Of a DNA stretch of 64,000 nucleotides, positions 25,714-38,101 are shown in pieces. This stretch comes from Dehalobacter sp. 12DCB1 (GTDB lineage Bacteria > Bacillota > Desulfitobacteriia > Desulfitobacteriales > Syntrophobotulaceae). Location of the stretch: positions 59,577 to 123,576 of the forward strand of contig NZ_POSF01000001.1 in the NCBI RefSeq assembly GCF_004343605.1, written 5' to 3'. Both the position numbers and the translations under genes were made by a program. The notes below the pieces were generated by a model. That model ran no database searches, was not told the DNA's origin, and saw only the letters and a list, made by a program, of their open reading frames with translations. Each line of letters opens with the position of its first letter. Position 1 is the stretch's first letter.

Positions 25714-27159
25714 TTAAATATTCACTGCGAGAATTTCTCCGCGTTCCAAACCATCCCATCCCTGCCAGTTATATCCCCGGGCCCTGTCCAGATATTCCAG
25801 CACAAAAGAGGTAATCTCCTCTCCTGCCGCAATAATCGGGATACCCGGTGGATAAATAGAAATTGTTTCTGCAGAAATCAAACCCAGGGCATCCTTTAGT
25901 TTTACTGATCTTTTCGCTGCCAGCCATGCCTCCCTCGGCGTCAAATGCATTGGAGGGATAAGCAGGGCAACGTCTGATCCGGCAGAATTCAGAGATTGAT
26001 CCGTTCTACGCTCCTTTTGCTGTCCTGCCGGCGGACGGTACTTGTCCACCAGGTATTCCAGCGCCCTAGTCAAGTGACGTACATCCTCAGGCCTGCTACC
26101 TACGCCAAGCATAAAAAGGATATTTTCTTTGTCCCATAATTCAGGCTCAATCTGGAATACCTTTCTTAGAAAATCTACGGCTTCAAACGCAGTCAAGCCC
26201 AAACCCGAAACATTGATCAGAATTTTGGACCAATCAACATCATAAATGCCATATTTCCCGGAGTCCTTACCTGTAAGTATCCGAAAAGATTCCTCCAGTT
26301 TTTGGTGCAGCAGACATACTTCTACGTAAAGATCCTGCCATATTTGTGTCTGTGTTAATCCTTCAAGCGCGGTTTCCAGAGAAGCCATTAGAAGATAGCT
26401 CGGACTGGAAGTCTGCAGAAATTCCAATGATTTTTTGAGGGCCGTACGGTTAACTCTGCTGCCCTGTACATGGAGCATTCCGGCCTGAGTAAGCGCCGCG
26501 AGGGTTTTATGAGAACTATGGAGCACCAGGTCCGCTCCTTCGGCTACAGCGCCGGCAGGGAATAGTCCTCCCTGCAAATGGGAACCATGAGCCTGATCCA
26601 CCAAGATCGGAATTAAGGGAGCATTCCTGTCCCTTTGCTTGATGATTGTTTTGAGATCTGTGACTGTTCCGTAATAACTTGGGCTCGTCAGATGCAATGC
26701 CCCGATTCCTGCCAAATTTCCGGAATATTCTGCCGCATTCATTCCTAGCGCCAGATGAAAATCCGGATGGATAATCGGAGCAATATATTCGGGAGAAATC
26801 CCCGACACGATCAAGGCACCAAAAACAGACCGATGCGCCCTGCGGTCAATTCGGACCTTTCTGTCTGTCCGTAGAATTCCGGCCATTAGTGCTGCAAACA
26901 TCGCCTGATTGCCTGCAGTACCTCCGTTAATCAGAAAAAAGGTCTCTTCCGATCCATAAGCTTCCGCAGCTCTTTTCTGTGCTTCAGCAATAATCCCATG
27001 TGGATGGTGGAGCATATCCAACTCTGGAAGTTCCGTCAAATCATAATCCGGGAACATCATTCCAGACAGTAGTTCCTTACTTCCTTTATGACCAGGCGTA
27101 TGAAACGAAACCATACGCTGCCCACAGTAGTCATCAAGTCCTTTTTTCAGTGAATCCAC
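25714..27159 (-). CDS. Orn/Lys/Arg-type PLP decarboxylase (YaaO-like)
   Basis: A fold-type I PLP-dependent decarboxylase of about 481 residues, related to B. subtilis SpeA and YaaO. Visible motifs are SFHTPGHKGSKEL at the N-terminus, the substrate loop FFLINGGTAGNQAMFAALM (19 residues) and the PLP lysine in HSSHKTLAALTQAGMLH. GTG 27159 follows GGGGAGGAACCCG; the frame extends to ATG 27186 with no ribosome site. It would remove CO2 from a basic amino acid for polyamine synthesis. Which amino acid cannot be read here. Position between gin and holB is conserved with Bacillus. Confidence 0.87.
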   Translation of the reverse strand: MDSLKKGLDDYCGQRMVSFHTPGHKGSKELLSGMMFPDYDLTELPELDMLHHPHGIIAEAQKRAAEAYGSEETFFLINGGTAGNQAMFAALMAGILRTDRKVRIDRRAHRSVFGALIVSGISPEYIAPIIHPDFHLALGMNAAEYSGNLAGIGALHLTSPSYYGTVTDLKTIIKQRDRNAPLIPILVDQAHGSHLQGGLFPAGAVAEGADLVLHSSHKTLAALTQAGMLHVQGSRVNRTALKKSLEFLQTSSPSYLLMASLETALEGLTQTQIWQDLYVEVCLLHQKLEESFRILTGKDSGKYGIYDVDWSKILINVSGLGLTAFEAVDFLRKVFQIEPELWDKENILFMLGVGSRPEDVRHLTRALEYLVDKYRPPAGQQKERRTDQSLNSAGSDVALLIPPMHLTPREAWLAAKRSVKLKDALGLISAETISIYPPGIPIIAAGEEITSFVLEYLDRARGYNWQGWDGLERGEILAVNI

Positions 27160-27225
27160 CGGGTTCCTCCCCACAATAGGTATCATTTTATTTTAGCATA
27201 TTTCCGCTTGTATTTCACCTTTGTT

Positions 27226-27447
27226 TTAGCGATTTGACTGTCCACATATGTAATCCGCAGATTGTCCGTATAGGACTTTCCGTATAAGCAGTAAATTCTC
27301 CTGATACTTTGGAGTCCGTACATCCGCAGTCATAATTTGTTCTTCACAAGCTGAGCAAATAAACTTTCCGGCAAGACGAAACCCGTCATACAGACCATTT
27401 AAGGGAGTATTCCGGCACAGTGAACAACGTGGATAAATATTATGCAT
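27226..27447 (-). CDS. csfB: Sigma-G inhibitor Gin (CsfB)
   Basis: A 73-residue zinc protein that in B. subtilis is an anti-sigma factor for sigma-G (and sigma-E) during sporulation. The four-cysteine pattern is present: CSLCRN at 8-13 and FICSACEEQI near 34-43. The family's DV..PKY segment follows (DVRTPKYQENLLLIRKVLYG). GAAAGGAATG lies before ATG 27447. Its place upstream of a YaaO-like decarboxylase matches csfB in B. subtilis and supports the call, and it suggests that the organism sporulates. Confidence 0.88.
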   Translation of the reverse strand: MHNIYPRCSLCRNTPLNGLYDGFRLAGKFICSACEEQIMTADVRTPKYQENLLLIRKVLYGQSADYICGQSNR

Positions 27448-27550
27448 TTGAAATTCATTCCTTTCAGTTAACCAGAATACTTACTGTTCATAGTATATTC
27501 TTCCCTTAAAAAAGGGTTATTAGTACCTTTTGCCGGATATGGAAAACTAA

Positions 27551-27599
27551 AAAAGAAGCTGCTGCAGGCAAATGTTCAATCATCCGCCTGCAGCAGCTT
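27551..27599 (-). terminator. Intrinsic terminator of nifJ
   Basis: AAGCTGCTGCAGGC (27556-27569) and GCCTGCAGCAGCTT (27586-27599) form a perfect 14-bp stem. On the minus strand a T-rich run (complement of AACTAAAAAAG) follows the stem. It is 26 bases after the nifJ stop. Confidence 0.9.
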
Positions 27600-27624
27600 G
27601 TGTCTGTTCTCCAATGTTGCAGTG

Positions 27625-31254
<3,630 letters not shown>

Positions 31255-31325
31255 TTAACGGATTGAAAATGTTGCTTCGGCCAGTAGTATGCGATTGGGT
31301 AAACTACCTGGATTAGGCTACAAAT

Positions 31326-31359
31326 ACAGGGAACTATTATTTTATGATAGTCCCCTGCC
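31326..31359 (-). terminator. Stem-loop after bofA
   Basis: CAGGGAACTAT and ATAGTCCCCTG form an imperfect hairpin about 95 bases downstream of the bofA stop on the minus strand. It probably ends the dnaX-bofA transcript. The surrounding gap 31162-31452 holds no gene and also has to contain the nifJ promoter. Confidence 0.6.
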
Positions 31360-31452
31360 ATTTTAGTATACTTTTTATTTCTTCCATTCGTCAAGCTTCA
31401 TTTTCTTGCAAAAGAGCTTATTTTAAAAAAATACTGTATTCAATCTGACAAT

Positions 31453-31707
31453 TTATATTCCTATTAATTGCAGAACAGCAAGCACAATTACCCCAGGAAA
31501 TCCAAGTATCGCAACAACACTCACGGTAAAGATATTAATCGGGATCTCAAATGAAAAAATGCTTAACATCAAGTCCACGATCCATAAACCGACAATTCCG
31601 CCAAGGATGTGAATGAAGAGCTTAATCAGTTTATTGGGCTTTCTTAATGAGGCTACGGTGACTAATATTAATAGAACAATAAATAACCCTAAAAAAACGA
31701 ACGTCAT
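31453..31707 (-). CDS. bofA: Pro-sigma-K processing inhibitor BofA
   Basis: An 84-residue integral membrane protein with two to three hydrophobic segments. In B. subtilis BofA holds the SpoIVFB protease inactive until late sporulation. The sequence ends FEIPINIFTVSVVAILGFPG (20 residues), a pattern typical of BofA. ATG 31707 lies 9 bases after GGGAGGA; the frame is open 38 codons further upstream, but BofA proteins are about 85 residues long, so that part is rejected. It follows recR as in B. subtilis, although yaaL is absent. Confidence 0.87.
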   Translation of the reverse strand: MTFVFLGLFIVLLILVTVASLRKPNKLIKLFIHILGGIVGLWIVDLMLSIFSFEIPINIFTVSVVAILGFPGVIVLAVLQLIGI

Positions 31708-31853
31708 GACAATGATTCCTCCCGCCGTATATCCTGTTATCAGGCTATGCCGACAGTGGACAAGATAGAACCAAAATATAGAAGGGAGTGTCCCAAATTC
31801 AGATACTCCCACAATAATCAATACAATCTAAAAAATACGGACTAACATCAAAA

Positions 31854-32450
31854 TTACAGCTGACGCCTGCCTTCGAGTGCTCGGGCGATAGTGACTTCAT
31901 CCGCGTATTCCAAATCTCCGCCTACCGGCAGGCCATGCGCGATCCTCGTCACTATAATCTCGAGGGGTTTTAGGAGCTTCGAAATATACAATGAGGTGGC
32001 TTCGCCTTCAACCGTTGGATTCACTGCCAGTACAACTTCCCGGACCTCTCCCAGCCGATGAAATAACGAAGATAGATTAAGCTGCTCCGGCCCGATCCCT
32101 TCCATTGGCGACAGTACGCCGTGTAAAACATGATAAAGCCCTTTATATTCGCCGGTCTTCTCTAGAGCAATCACATCACGGGGCTGTTCTACGACACAAA
32201 GAAGCGTTCTGTCTCTGCGCTCCCCTGAGCAAATTTTACATGGATCAATATCGGTATAATTCCCGCAAACCGTGCATTGTTTGATATCCTGTAACGCTTT
32301 CGTCACTGCCTGCGCTAGATCACCGGCTTGGTCCGGATGCCTCAAAAGATAAAAAGCAAGACGCCCTGCAGTCTTCGGCCCAACCCCAGGCAAGCGGGAA
32401 AATGCCGTAATCAAATCGGATACTGGCTGAGGGTAATATAGATAATCCAT
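31854..32450 (-). CDS. recR: Recombination protein RecR
   Basis: A 198-residue recombination mediator that acts with RecF and RecO to load RecA at gaps. Residues 1-50 hold the helix-hairpin-helix ([18 protein letters not shown]). The C4 zinc finger is [16 protein letters not shown]. The Toprim domain has [20 protein letters not shown] (20 residues) and the C-terminal Walker-like [16 protein letters not shown]. It lies between ybaB and bofA, as in Bacillus. Confidence 0.97.
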   Translation of the reverse strand: MDYLYYPQPVSDLITAFSRLPGVGPKTAGRLAFYLLRHPDQAGDLAQAVTKALQDIKQCTVCGNYTDIDPCKICSGERRDRTLLCVVEQPRDVIALEKTGEYKGLYHVLHGVLSPMEGIGPEQLNLSSLFHRLGEVREVVLAVNPTVEGEATSLYISKLLKPLEIIVTRIAHGLPVGGDLEYADEVTIARALEGRRQL

Positions 32451-32531
32451 AAAATGTGTACTCCCCAGAATTTTTCTAATCGCTTGTCAACCCTAAACTG
32501 ATTAGATTTAGCGTTAAATGATATCTGTAAT

Positions 32532-32867
32532 TTAGAATAATCCGGGAATATTGAATCCTCCGGTTGCTTTGGACATACCATTCTCGACCATCGCCTGGGC
32601 GTTCCTGAGTCCCTGGTTAACTGCAGCTTTAATCATGTCCTCGAGCAGTTCAGCGTCATCCGGATCAATCGCTTCCGGCTTTATCTTGAGTTCCAAAACT
32701 TCCATTTTACCGCTGACAACGACTTCCACCATGCCACCGCCCGAAGATGCCTGAATACTTTGACTTTCCAGTTCTTCCTTCGCTTTCATCATATTCTCCT
32801 GCATCTTCTGCGCCTGTTTCAGCATCTGATTCATATTGCCCATGCCGCCGCCTTGTTTAAATCCCAT
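32532..32867 (-). CDS. YbaB/EbfC family nucleoid-associated protein
   Basis: A 111-residue dimeric DNA-binding protein. It opens with the glycine- and methionine-rich [20 protein letters not shown] (20 residues), then a helix and the conserved beta region [26 protein letters not shown] is 8 bases before ATG 32867. It lies between dnaX and recR, the most conserved neighbourhood for this family (yaaK in Bacillus). Confidence 0.95.
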   Translation of the reverse strand: MGFKQGGGMGNMNQMLKQAQKMQENMMKAKEELESQSIQASSGGGMVEVVVSGKMEVLELKIKPEAIDPDDAELLEDMIKAAVNQGLRNAQAMVENGMSKATGGFNIPGLF

Positions 32868-32974
32868 GAATAACACTCTCCTTATATTTGACTATTCTTT
32901 TTTGCTATTGCTTGATCCTTTTTCTAACATTCATTTGCTCGCTTATGGCTCGCTTAAAGCTTCTATCATCTATA

Positions 32975-34648
32975 TTACTTTTCTTTTCGTACCTGCACAA
33001 GCTGATCTCCAAATAATTCGCGGGCCTTTTGGACTAAATAGTCGTCTTCAGCCGGTTTTGTCCGGTCCGTTACTTTTTTTTTTGACTCCGAAGAATCCGC
33101 AGCTTCAGCTGGCAGAGCCTGAACCTCACTTTCAATAAGATTGTTCAGGCTGAGTTTTTTACCAAATGTTTGCAGAAGCACTTCTTCCACAACATTTTTA
33201 TTTTCTACCTGATTGAATTTGTCCCGGTGGAAAGAATAACCGTCTTTAAAAACCAGATAGACCTGATCATTTTTTACGGCAAGCGGTTTTCCCTCCAACA
33301 GGAAAGCATGTGTAGATCTTTTCTGCTTACGGACTTCCTCAAGTATTCCCGACCATTTATCCTGGACCGTCTGGATGTTAATATTGCCTTGTTCAGCAGG
33401 TAAGACTTCAGTTATCTTCTGGTCCTGTCTGCTGGTTTCAACTGCCTTCGTTGAAGCCTCATCCTTGCTTTCAGTCGGATGATTACCGGTCGCCTGCACA
33501 CTCTTTTGCGGCTGTTTGATGTGCGTTTTTTTAGGCTGATTTTCAGTTATATCATTTGAACCACCCGCTGTATTTGTTCCAAAAATGGTCTGCACCAAAA
33601 TCATTTCCGCTGCCAGACGGGCATTGGTCGCGTAACGCAATTCCCCTTCACCCTTCATAAGGACATTGATCCAGCACAGGAGCCGGTTCAGACCGATTGT
33701 CTGACTCTGTACGACAAGCCGCCGGGTCATTTCAGGTGCCATCAAAGGTTCCTGACCACCCGCCAGATATAACAGTGCCTGCCGCAGATAGTCCAACAGT
33801 TCACGGATGATTTGCCGGGGATCCCTGCCCAGAGAAATTCCTTCTCCAAGCTTAATCAGGGTCAAAGCATAATCTTGATTCAGCAGGGAATCCGTCAGAT
33901 CTGCACTGAAAGTTTCCCCAACCATGCCAATCACCTGATAAACATGCTCCGTCCCAATCGGATCATCCTGCAACAGACACTGGTCCAGGATGCTTAATGC
34001 ATCGCGCAAACCACCTTCGGCCTTAGCCGCGATAACCTGCAGTGCTTTGGTCTCGATATCCCGCCCCAAAGCCTGACATACCTCCTGTAGTCTCATCGCA
34101 ATGCCTTCCGCGGAGATGCGGTGGAACTCAAATCTCTGCACTCTGGATAAAATCGTCAGTGGCACTTTATGCGCCTCCGTCGTTGCCAAGACAAAGACAA
34201 CATTGACCGGTGGCTCCTCCAATGTTTTGAGCAAAGCATTAAAAGCCTCAGGTGTAAGCATATGGACTTCATCAATAATATACACTTTATATTTGCCGCC
34301 GGACGACGCAAGCTTTACTTTCTCTCTTAAATCCCGGATTTCATCAATGCCCCTGTTGGAAGCGGCATCAATTTCCAGAACATCCATCGCATTTCCCTGG
34401 TCAATATCCAGACACGATGCACACCGGCTGCACGGTTCAGCGCCATCCCGGTCGGAGCAGTTCAGTGCTTTCGCCAAAATCTTCGCTGCCGAAGTCTTTC
34501 CTGTACCCCGGGGTCCGCTGAACATATAAGCATGTGCAACCTTATTCTGGTTCAGTGCATTAGTTAAGGTTATTTTGACATGTTCCTGGCCCACTATCTC
34601 ACTGAATTTTTTCGGCCGCCATTCTCGATAAAGCGCAAGATATGCCAT
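32975..34648 (-). CDS. dnaX: DNA polymerase III subunits gamma/tau
   Basis: The ATPase of the clamp loader. The 557-residue protein starts MAYLALYREWRPKKFSEIVG (20 residues). It has Walker A GPRGTGKTSAAK, the zinc cluster CSDRDGAEPCSRCASC, Walker B with IIDEVHML and the arginine-finger LSRVQRF. A charged, Thr/Gln-rich linker (about 375-430) leads to the C-terminal tau-like domain. ATG 34648 follows GGGTGAT. It lies immediately downstream of the SRP RNA, as in many Firmicutes. I saw no A-rich slippage site that would produce gamma. Confidence 0.96.
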   Translation of the reverse strand: MAYLALYREWRPKKFSEIVGQEHVKITLTNALNQNKVAHAYMFSGPRGTGKTSAAKILAKALNCSDRDGAEPCSRCASCLDIDQGNAMDVLEIDAASNRGIDEIRDLREKVKLASSGGKYKVYIIDEVHMLTPEAFNALLKTLEEPPVNVVFVLATTEAHKVPLTILSRVQRFEFHRISAEGIAMRLQEVCQALGRDIETKALQVIAAKAEGGLRDALSILDQCLLQDDPIGTEHVYQVIGMVGETFSADLTDSLLNQDYALTLIKLGEGISLGRDPRQIIRELLDYLRQALLYLAGGQEPLMAPEMTRRLVVQSQTIGLNRLLCWINVLMKGEGELRYATNARLAAEMILVQTIFGTNTAGGSNDITENQPKKTHIKQPQKSVQATGNHPTESKDEASTKAVETSRQDQKITEVLPAEQGNINIQTVQDKWSGILEEVRKQKRSTHAFLLEGKPLAVKNDQVYLVFKDGYSFHRDKFNQVENKNVVEEVLLQTFGKKLSLNNLIESEVQALPAEAADSSESKKKVTDRTKPAEDDYLVQKARELFGDQLVQVRKEK

Positions 34649-34744
34649 GTTATCACCCGTCACTTCCTAAATTCATAAAGAATACTTGGCTGGCGCCAAG
34701 CCGTTGGCGGAAGCCTTAGTTGCACTTAAATTTTCTGATACACC

Positions 34745-34770
34745 AAAAAAGATGGTCTCCAAAAACCACC
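34745..34770 (-). terminator. Terminator of the SRP RNA gene
   Basis: On the minus strand GGTGGT (complement of 34765-34770) pairs with ACCATC (complement of 34751-34756) over an 8-base loop, then TTTTTT (complement of 34745-34750). It lies 14 bases after the SRP RNA 3' end. Confidence 0.75.
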
Positions 34771-34783
34771 TTATATAAATAAA

Positions 34784-35055
34784 GACCGTGCACCTTTGAT
34801 CGAACCATAGCCTCCGGACGTTAACCCTGCTCGAATGCTCATTCCCGGTGACCTCGCGGCACACAGAACTAACTCCTTAGTGCTGCTTCCGTCAGGATCT
34901 GACACGGTTCAAAGCGTTCCGTTGCGCAAGACCAGAAACTCATCACATCCAGACATGGACTGCTCCGACAACCAGATCCTCATCAAAGGAATTAAACCCC
35001 GCTATAGCGGATTGCGGGTTACAAGGAACCGCTAACTCCCCGTCTAGCACGGACA
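34784..35055 (-). ncRNA. ffs: Signal recognition particle RNA, large Firmicutes type
   Basis: The minus strand reads closely like B. subtilis scRNA. It opens with CCGTGCTAGACGGGGAG and GCAATCCGCTATAGCGGG (Alu domain). The apical SRP54-binding domain is TGCGCAACGGAACG and GTCAGATCCTGACGGAAGCA (20 bases), and the end is AAAGGTGCACGGTC. The 5' CCGTGC pairs with the 3' GCACGG, closing the molecule. The length of about 270 bases means an Alu domain is present, unlike the 4.5S form. Ends are estimated to within a few bases. It lies between tRNA-Ser and dnaX, a common Firmicutes arrangement. Confidence 0.93.
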
Positions 35056-35061
35056 AACCTT

Positions 35062-35067
35062 ATTATA
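35062..35067 (-). promoter_or_regulatory. -10 box of the SRP RNA promoter
   Basis: On the minus strand TGGTATAATAAGG contains a consensus TATAAT (complement of 35062-35067) with an extended TG element, placed 7 bases upstream of the predicted RNA 5' end. Confidence 0.75.
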
Positions 35068-35129
35068 CCATGAAAAAGAAAGCAAATAAATAAAAAGCCT
35101 TAAAATGTCAAGGCTTTGGATAATATCAA

Positions 35130-35223
35130 TGGCGGAGAGAGTGGGATTCGAACCCACGACACAGTTCATCACCATGTACCCGCTTTCCAGGCGAGCGCCT
35201 TCGACCAACTCAGCCATCTCTCC
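35130..35223 (-). tRNA. tRNA-Ser(GGA)
   Basis: A complete class II tRNA of 94 bases including an encoded CCA. The acceptor GGAGAGA pairs with TCTCTCC. The anticodon loop is CTGGAAA, giving anticodon GGA, which reads UCC/UCU. A long variable arm and the T-loop GGGTTCGAATCCC are visible. It sits upstream of the SRP RNA on the same strand. Confidence 0.97.
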
Positions 35224-35415
35224 AGGTCTGAAACAGTCAATTAATTCGTCAAAATCAATTTTCGCAAAAGATTTAACAAAGTCGCAAATGTTATTATACT
35301 GGCTCGGACTGCGAACGTCAACACTAATTCAATATTAATGTTCCTATAGTTTTTGCCCGTTGTGCTCATCAGCCAAATTTACTTTCAGTTCTGTCAAATT
35401 AGCTGAATCTGCTTC

Positions 35416-35982
35416 CTACTCTGCATTGCTTAACGGTTCAACGGCTCCAAAAATAAACATATCCATGAATTCCAGAGCGACTTGTTCAAAAGACATTCCG
35501 CTCTTTACGATAAATTCCGGACTAAGAATCTCTGACATTGCTGTTAGGAGCGAAGTCTTAAAAATCCTGGAATCTACCCGTAAACGCAGCTTGCTGCTGA
35601 CTAGAAGGTGCTCAATCAACCTGTCAATCTTTTTCTGGCGGATCTGGTCAATTTTTTGCCAGAGCATCGGATAATGATTGCTTAAATCAGTCAAAAACTG
35701 AGGATTAATCAGATAAGAAATATTTTGAAGAATCCCGGCAATCATCGTGTTGATATCTTTTGCAGTGTCAGAAAGTCTCATATTTCTGGCAAGGATTTCG
35801 TCCGTAACCTTTTGGATCGTTGCTTCAAACAAGTCTTCTTTGCTGACAAAATGACGATAAATCGTCCTTTTGCTTACTCCGGCCACTTTAGCCAGTTCTT
35901 CCATAGAAAGACGAGAAAAACCCAGCGCATTTTTTATGGCTAGCTGTTCACAAGCTAGAATAATTTTTTCCCTGGTATTCAC
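35416..35982 (-). CDS. TetR-family transcriptional regulator
   Basis: A 188-residue regulator with an N-terminal helix-turn-helix (SMEELAKVAGVSKRTIYRHF, 20 residues) and a helical ligand domain with no close family match. It starts with GTG 35982 after AAAGGGAG. It is the last gene of the HlyD-ABC operon, 65 bases after the permease stop, so it probably represses that exporter and responds to an exported compound. A likely operator is described at 39898. Confidence 0.88.
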   Translation of the reverse strand: MNTREKIILACEQLAIKNALGFSRLSMEELAKVAGVSKRTIYRHFVSKEDLFEATIQKVTDEILARNMRLSDTAKDINTMIAGILQNISYLINPQFLTDLSNHYPMLWQKIDQIRQKKIDRLIEHLLVSSKLRLRVDSRIFKTSLLTAMSEILSPEFIVKSGMSFEQVALEFMDMFIFGAVEPLSNAE

Positions 35983-36046
35983 GATGATTACTCCCTTTAA
36001 TCTAATTTCATGCTTAAATTGTACAGCTAAAATTTTAGGTAAATAA

Positions 36047-37162
36047 TCAGACGATTTTCTTCTTAAACTTCAGAATACTGATCGTAAGAAACAACACTGA
36101 AAATAAAATCAGGCAAATGACCTGGCTGACCAGGTAGGAGAAACCAATTCCTTTCAGAACAATTCCTCTGATAATGTCCAGGTAATATGTCAGCGGAATC
36201 ACATCACTAAGATAGTAAATGATCCTGGGCATGGCGTCTCGCGGGAAAAGAAAACCCGAAAGCATAATACTCGGAAGCATGATAAAAAAGGACATCTGGA
36301 AAGCCTGCATTTGATTTCTGGCGATATTGGATATCATAATCCCCAGACCCAGGGATGCAGTAATAAAAAACAATGTTAAACCATATAGTTCCAACAGATT
36401 TCCTTTGATCGGTACTCCAAACACCAGGACCCCGACCAGTAGTGCAACGGTAATCTGAATATAGCCCAGAAAGATGTAAGGAATGATTTTTCCGATCATC
36501 AGCTCAAATGACTTGATCGGCGTGACGATAAGCTGCTCGAGCGTTCCCTTTTCCCTCTCCCGGACCAGGGACATCGATGTCATCATCACCATGGAAAGTG
36601 TCACAACAATTCCCAGAATCCCGGGCACCATATAATAAGCAGTGATTCCATCCGGATTATACCAGGCCCGTACTCGGATGTCGTACGGCGGATTGGTCAG
36701 ATCGATATTCAATTTCTGGGTAATGATTTCCTGTGATTTCAGCAGGCCGATGGAATTAGCTGTCGCCATAGCCTGGTTCGCAACCATATTATCGCTCGCA
36801 TCGACAATCACCTGGACAGAGGCGGATTCGCCCTTTTGCACATTATTAGCAAAACCGGGCGGAAAAACGATTCCGACCTTTGCCTTGCCGCTGTCTATCA
36901 TATCATTCACTTCCTGAAAACTGTTGGCCGCATAAAGGACGTCATAATACCCCGAAGCGCTGAAAGCCTCCAGTAAATCTCTACTCTCCCCGCTTAGGGA
37001 CTGATCAAATACCACCGTTGGAATATGTTTGACTTCCGTTTGGATCGCATAACCAAAAAGAAGCAGCTGAATAAGAGGAAGCATAAACACCAGTCCCAGC
37101 GTCAGCCTATCTCTGCGAATATGCAGGAATTCCTTATAAAGAACAGCCTGAATTCTTCCCAT
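36047..37162 (-). CDS. ABC-2 type exporter permease
   Basis: A 371-residue membrane protein of the YbhS/YbhR (ABC-2) type. It has one N-terminal membrane helix (LTLGLVFMLPLIQLLLFGYA, 20 residues), a large extracytoplasmic domain of about 150 residues and five C-terminal helices. The motif MTSMSLVREREKGTLEQL near residue 200 is the typical ABC-2 coupling region. It lies 15 bases after the ATPase stop, with AGAGGAGG ahead of its start. Only one permease gene is present, so a homodimer is likely, unlike the ybhS/ybhR pair of E. coli. Confidence 0.92.
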   Translation of the reverse strand: MGRIQAVLYKEFLHIRRDRLTLGLVFMLPLIQLLLFGYAIQTEVKHIPTVVFDQSLSGESRDLLEAFSASGYYDVLYAANSFQEVNDMIDSGKAKVGIVFPPGFANNVQKGESASVQVIVDASDNMVANQAMATANSIGLLKSQEIITQKLNIDLTNPPYDIRVRAWYNPDGITAYYMVPGILGIVVTLSMVMMTSMSLVREREKGTLEQLIVTPIKSFELMIGKIIPYIFLGYIQITVALLVGVLVFGVPIKGNLLELYGLTLFFITASLGLGIMISNIARNQMQAFQMSFFIMLPSIMLSGFLFPRDAMPRIIYYLSDVIPLTYYLDIIRGIVLKGIGFSYLVSQVICLILFSVLFLTISILKFKKKIV

Positions 37163-37177
37163 TCGTATCCTCCTCTT

Positions 37178-38101
37178 CTATTCGGCGTATCCCGAGGTTC
37201 TTTGCTGTTTGGCCAAAGTTACAAAAACATCTTCCAGGGAGGGCATAATGATTTGGAGTTCGCAATCCAAGTCCTGCTCCAGCTGTGAAACATCGTCTGC
37301 TCCTTTCAGCAGAACGTGAAGGAGTGCTCCGTGAACCGTACATTCCTTAACATAAGGTATTTTTCCAATTTCCTTTACGCGCTGCATACCATCCTTGAGA
37401 TTTAGCTCAACCATGCAGCCTTGAATTGTTTTCTTTTTGAGTTGATCCGGACTATCCACCGCTATAATTTTCCCGCCGGAGATAAACGCGGCTCGATGAC
37501 AGCGTTCTGCTTCATCCATAAAGTGGGTTGTTACCATGACCGTGGTTCCCTCATTTGTCATTTTTTTTATGATCTGAAAGAACCTTCTGCGGCTGGTCGG
37601 GCTAACCCCACTGGTCGGTTCATCCAGGAAAAGCAGCGGCGGTTTGGCAATGATAGCGCATCCCAAGGCAAGCCGCTGCTTCCAGCCCCCGCTTAAGTTA
37701 CCGGCAAGTTCATTTTCCCTTCCTGTCAGATCGGCCATCGCAATCATTTCATCCATTCTCCCGGATAAATTTTTGCGTGGAATTCCATACAGACCTGCAT
37801 AGAATTTTAGATTCTCTTTCACCGTAAGGTCATCATAGAGGCTAAATCTTTGAGACATGTAGCCGATGTTTTGTTTAATTTTTTCAGCTTCCTTCCGGAG
37901 ATCATAGCCAAGAACTGCCGCAGAACCCCCGGTTGGTTCCAAAATGCCGCAGAGCATTCGGATTGTCGTCGATTTGCCCGCGCCATTCGGTCCTAAAAAA
38001 CCAAAAATCTCCCCTCTTCCGACCTGAAGCGAGACGTTGTCAACTGCGGTAAAGTCACCAAATTTTTTTGTCAGGCCTTCGGTAATAATCACATTTTCCA
38101 T
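37178..38101 (-). CDS. ABC exporter ATP-binding protein (second in operon)
   Basis: A 307-residue ATPase with Walker A GPNGAGKST, signature LSGGWKQRLALG and Walker B PLLFLDEPTSGV, followed by a C-terminal region of about 80 residues. The LSGGWKQR form is typical of the C-terminal half of YbhF-type double ATPases. It begins one base after the upstream ATPase ends, so the two may work as a heterodimer that in E. coli YbhF is a single fused protein. The likely cargo is a drug or other hydrophobic compound. Confidence 0.92.
   Translation of the reverse strand: MENVIITEGLTKKFGDFTAVDNVSLQVGRGEIFGFLGPNGAGKSTTIRMLCGILEPTGGSAAVLGYDLRKEAEKIKQNIGYMSQRFSLYDDLTVKENLKFYAGLYGIPRKNLSGRMDEMIAMADLTGRENELAGNLSGGWKQRLALGCAIIAKPPLLFLDEPTSGVSPTSRRRFFQIIKKMTNEGTTVMVTTHFMDEAERCHRAAFISGGKIIAVDSPDQLKKKTIQGCMVELNLKDGMQRVKEIGKIPYVKECTVHGALLHVLLKGADDVSQLEQDLDCELQIIMPSLEDVFVTLAKQQRTSGYAE

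Noticed and set aside
31708..31821. N-terminal extension of BofA
   Set aside because: The frame is open, but the ribosome site and usual length point to ATG 31707.
34673..34864. 63-codon minus-strand open frame
   Set aside because: It overlaps the 3' part of the SRP RNA and its terminator; coding is very unlikely.
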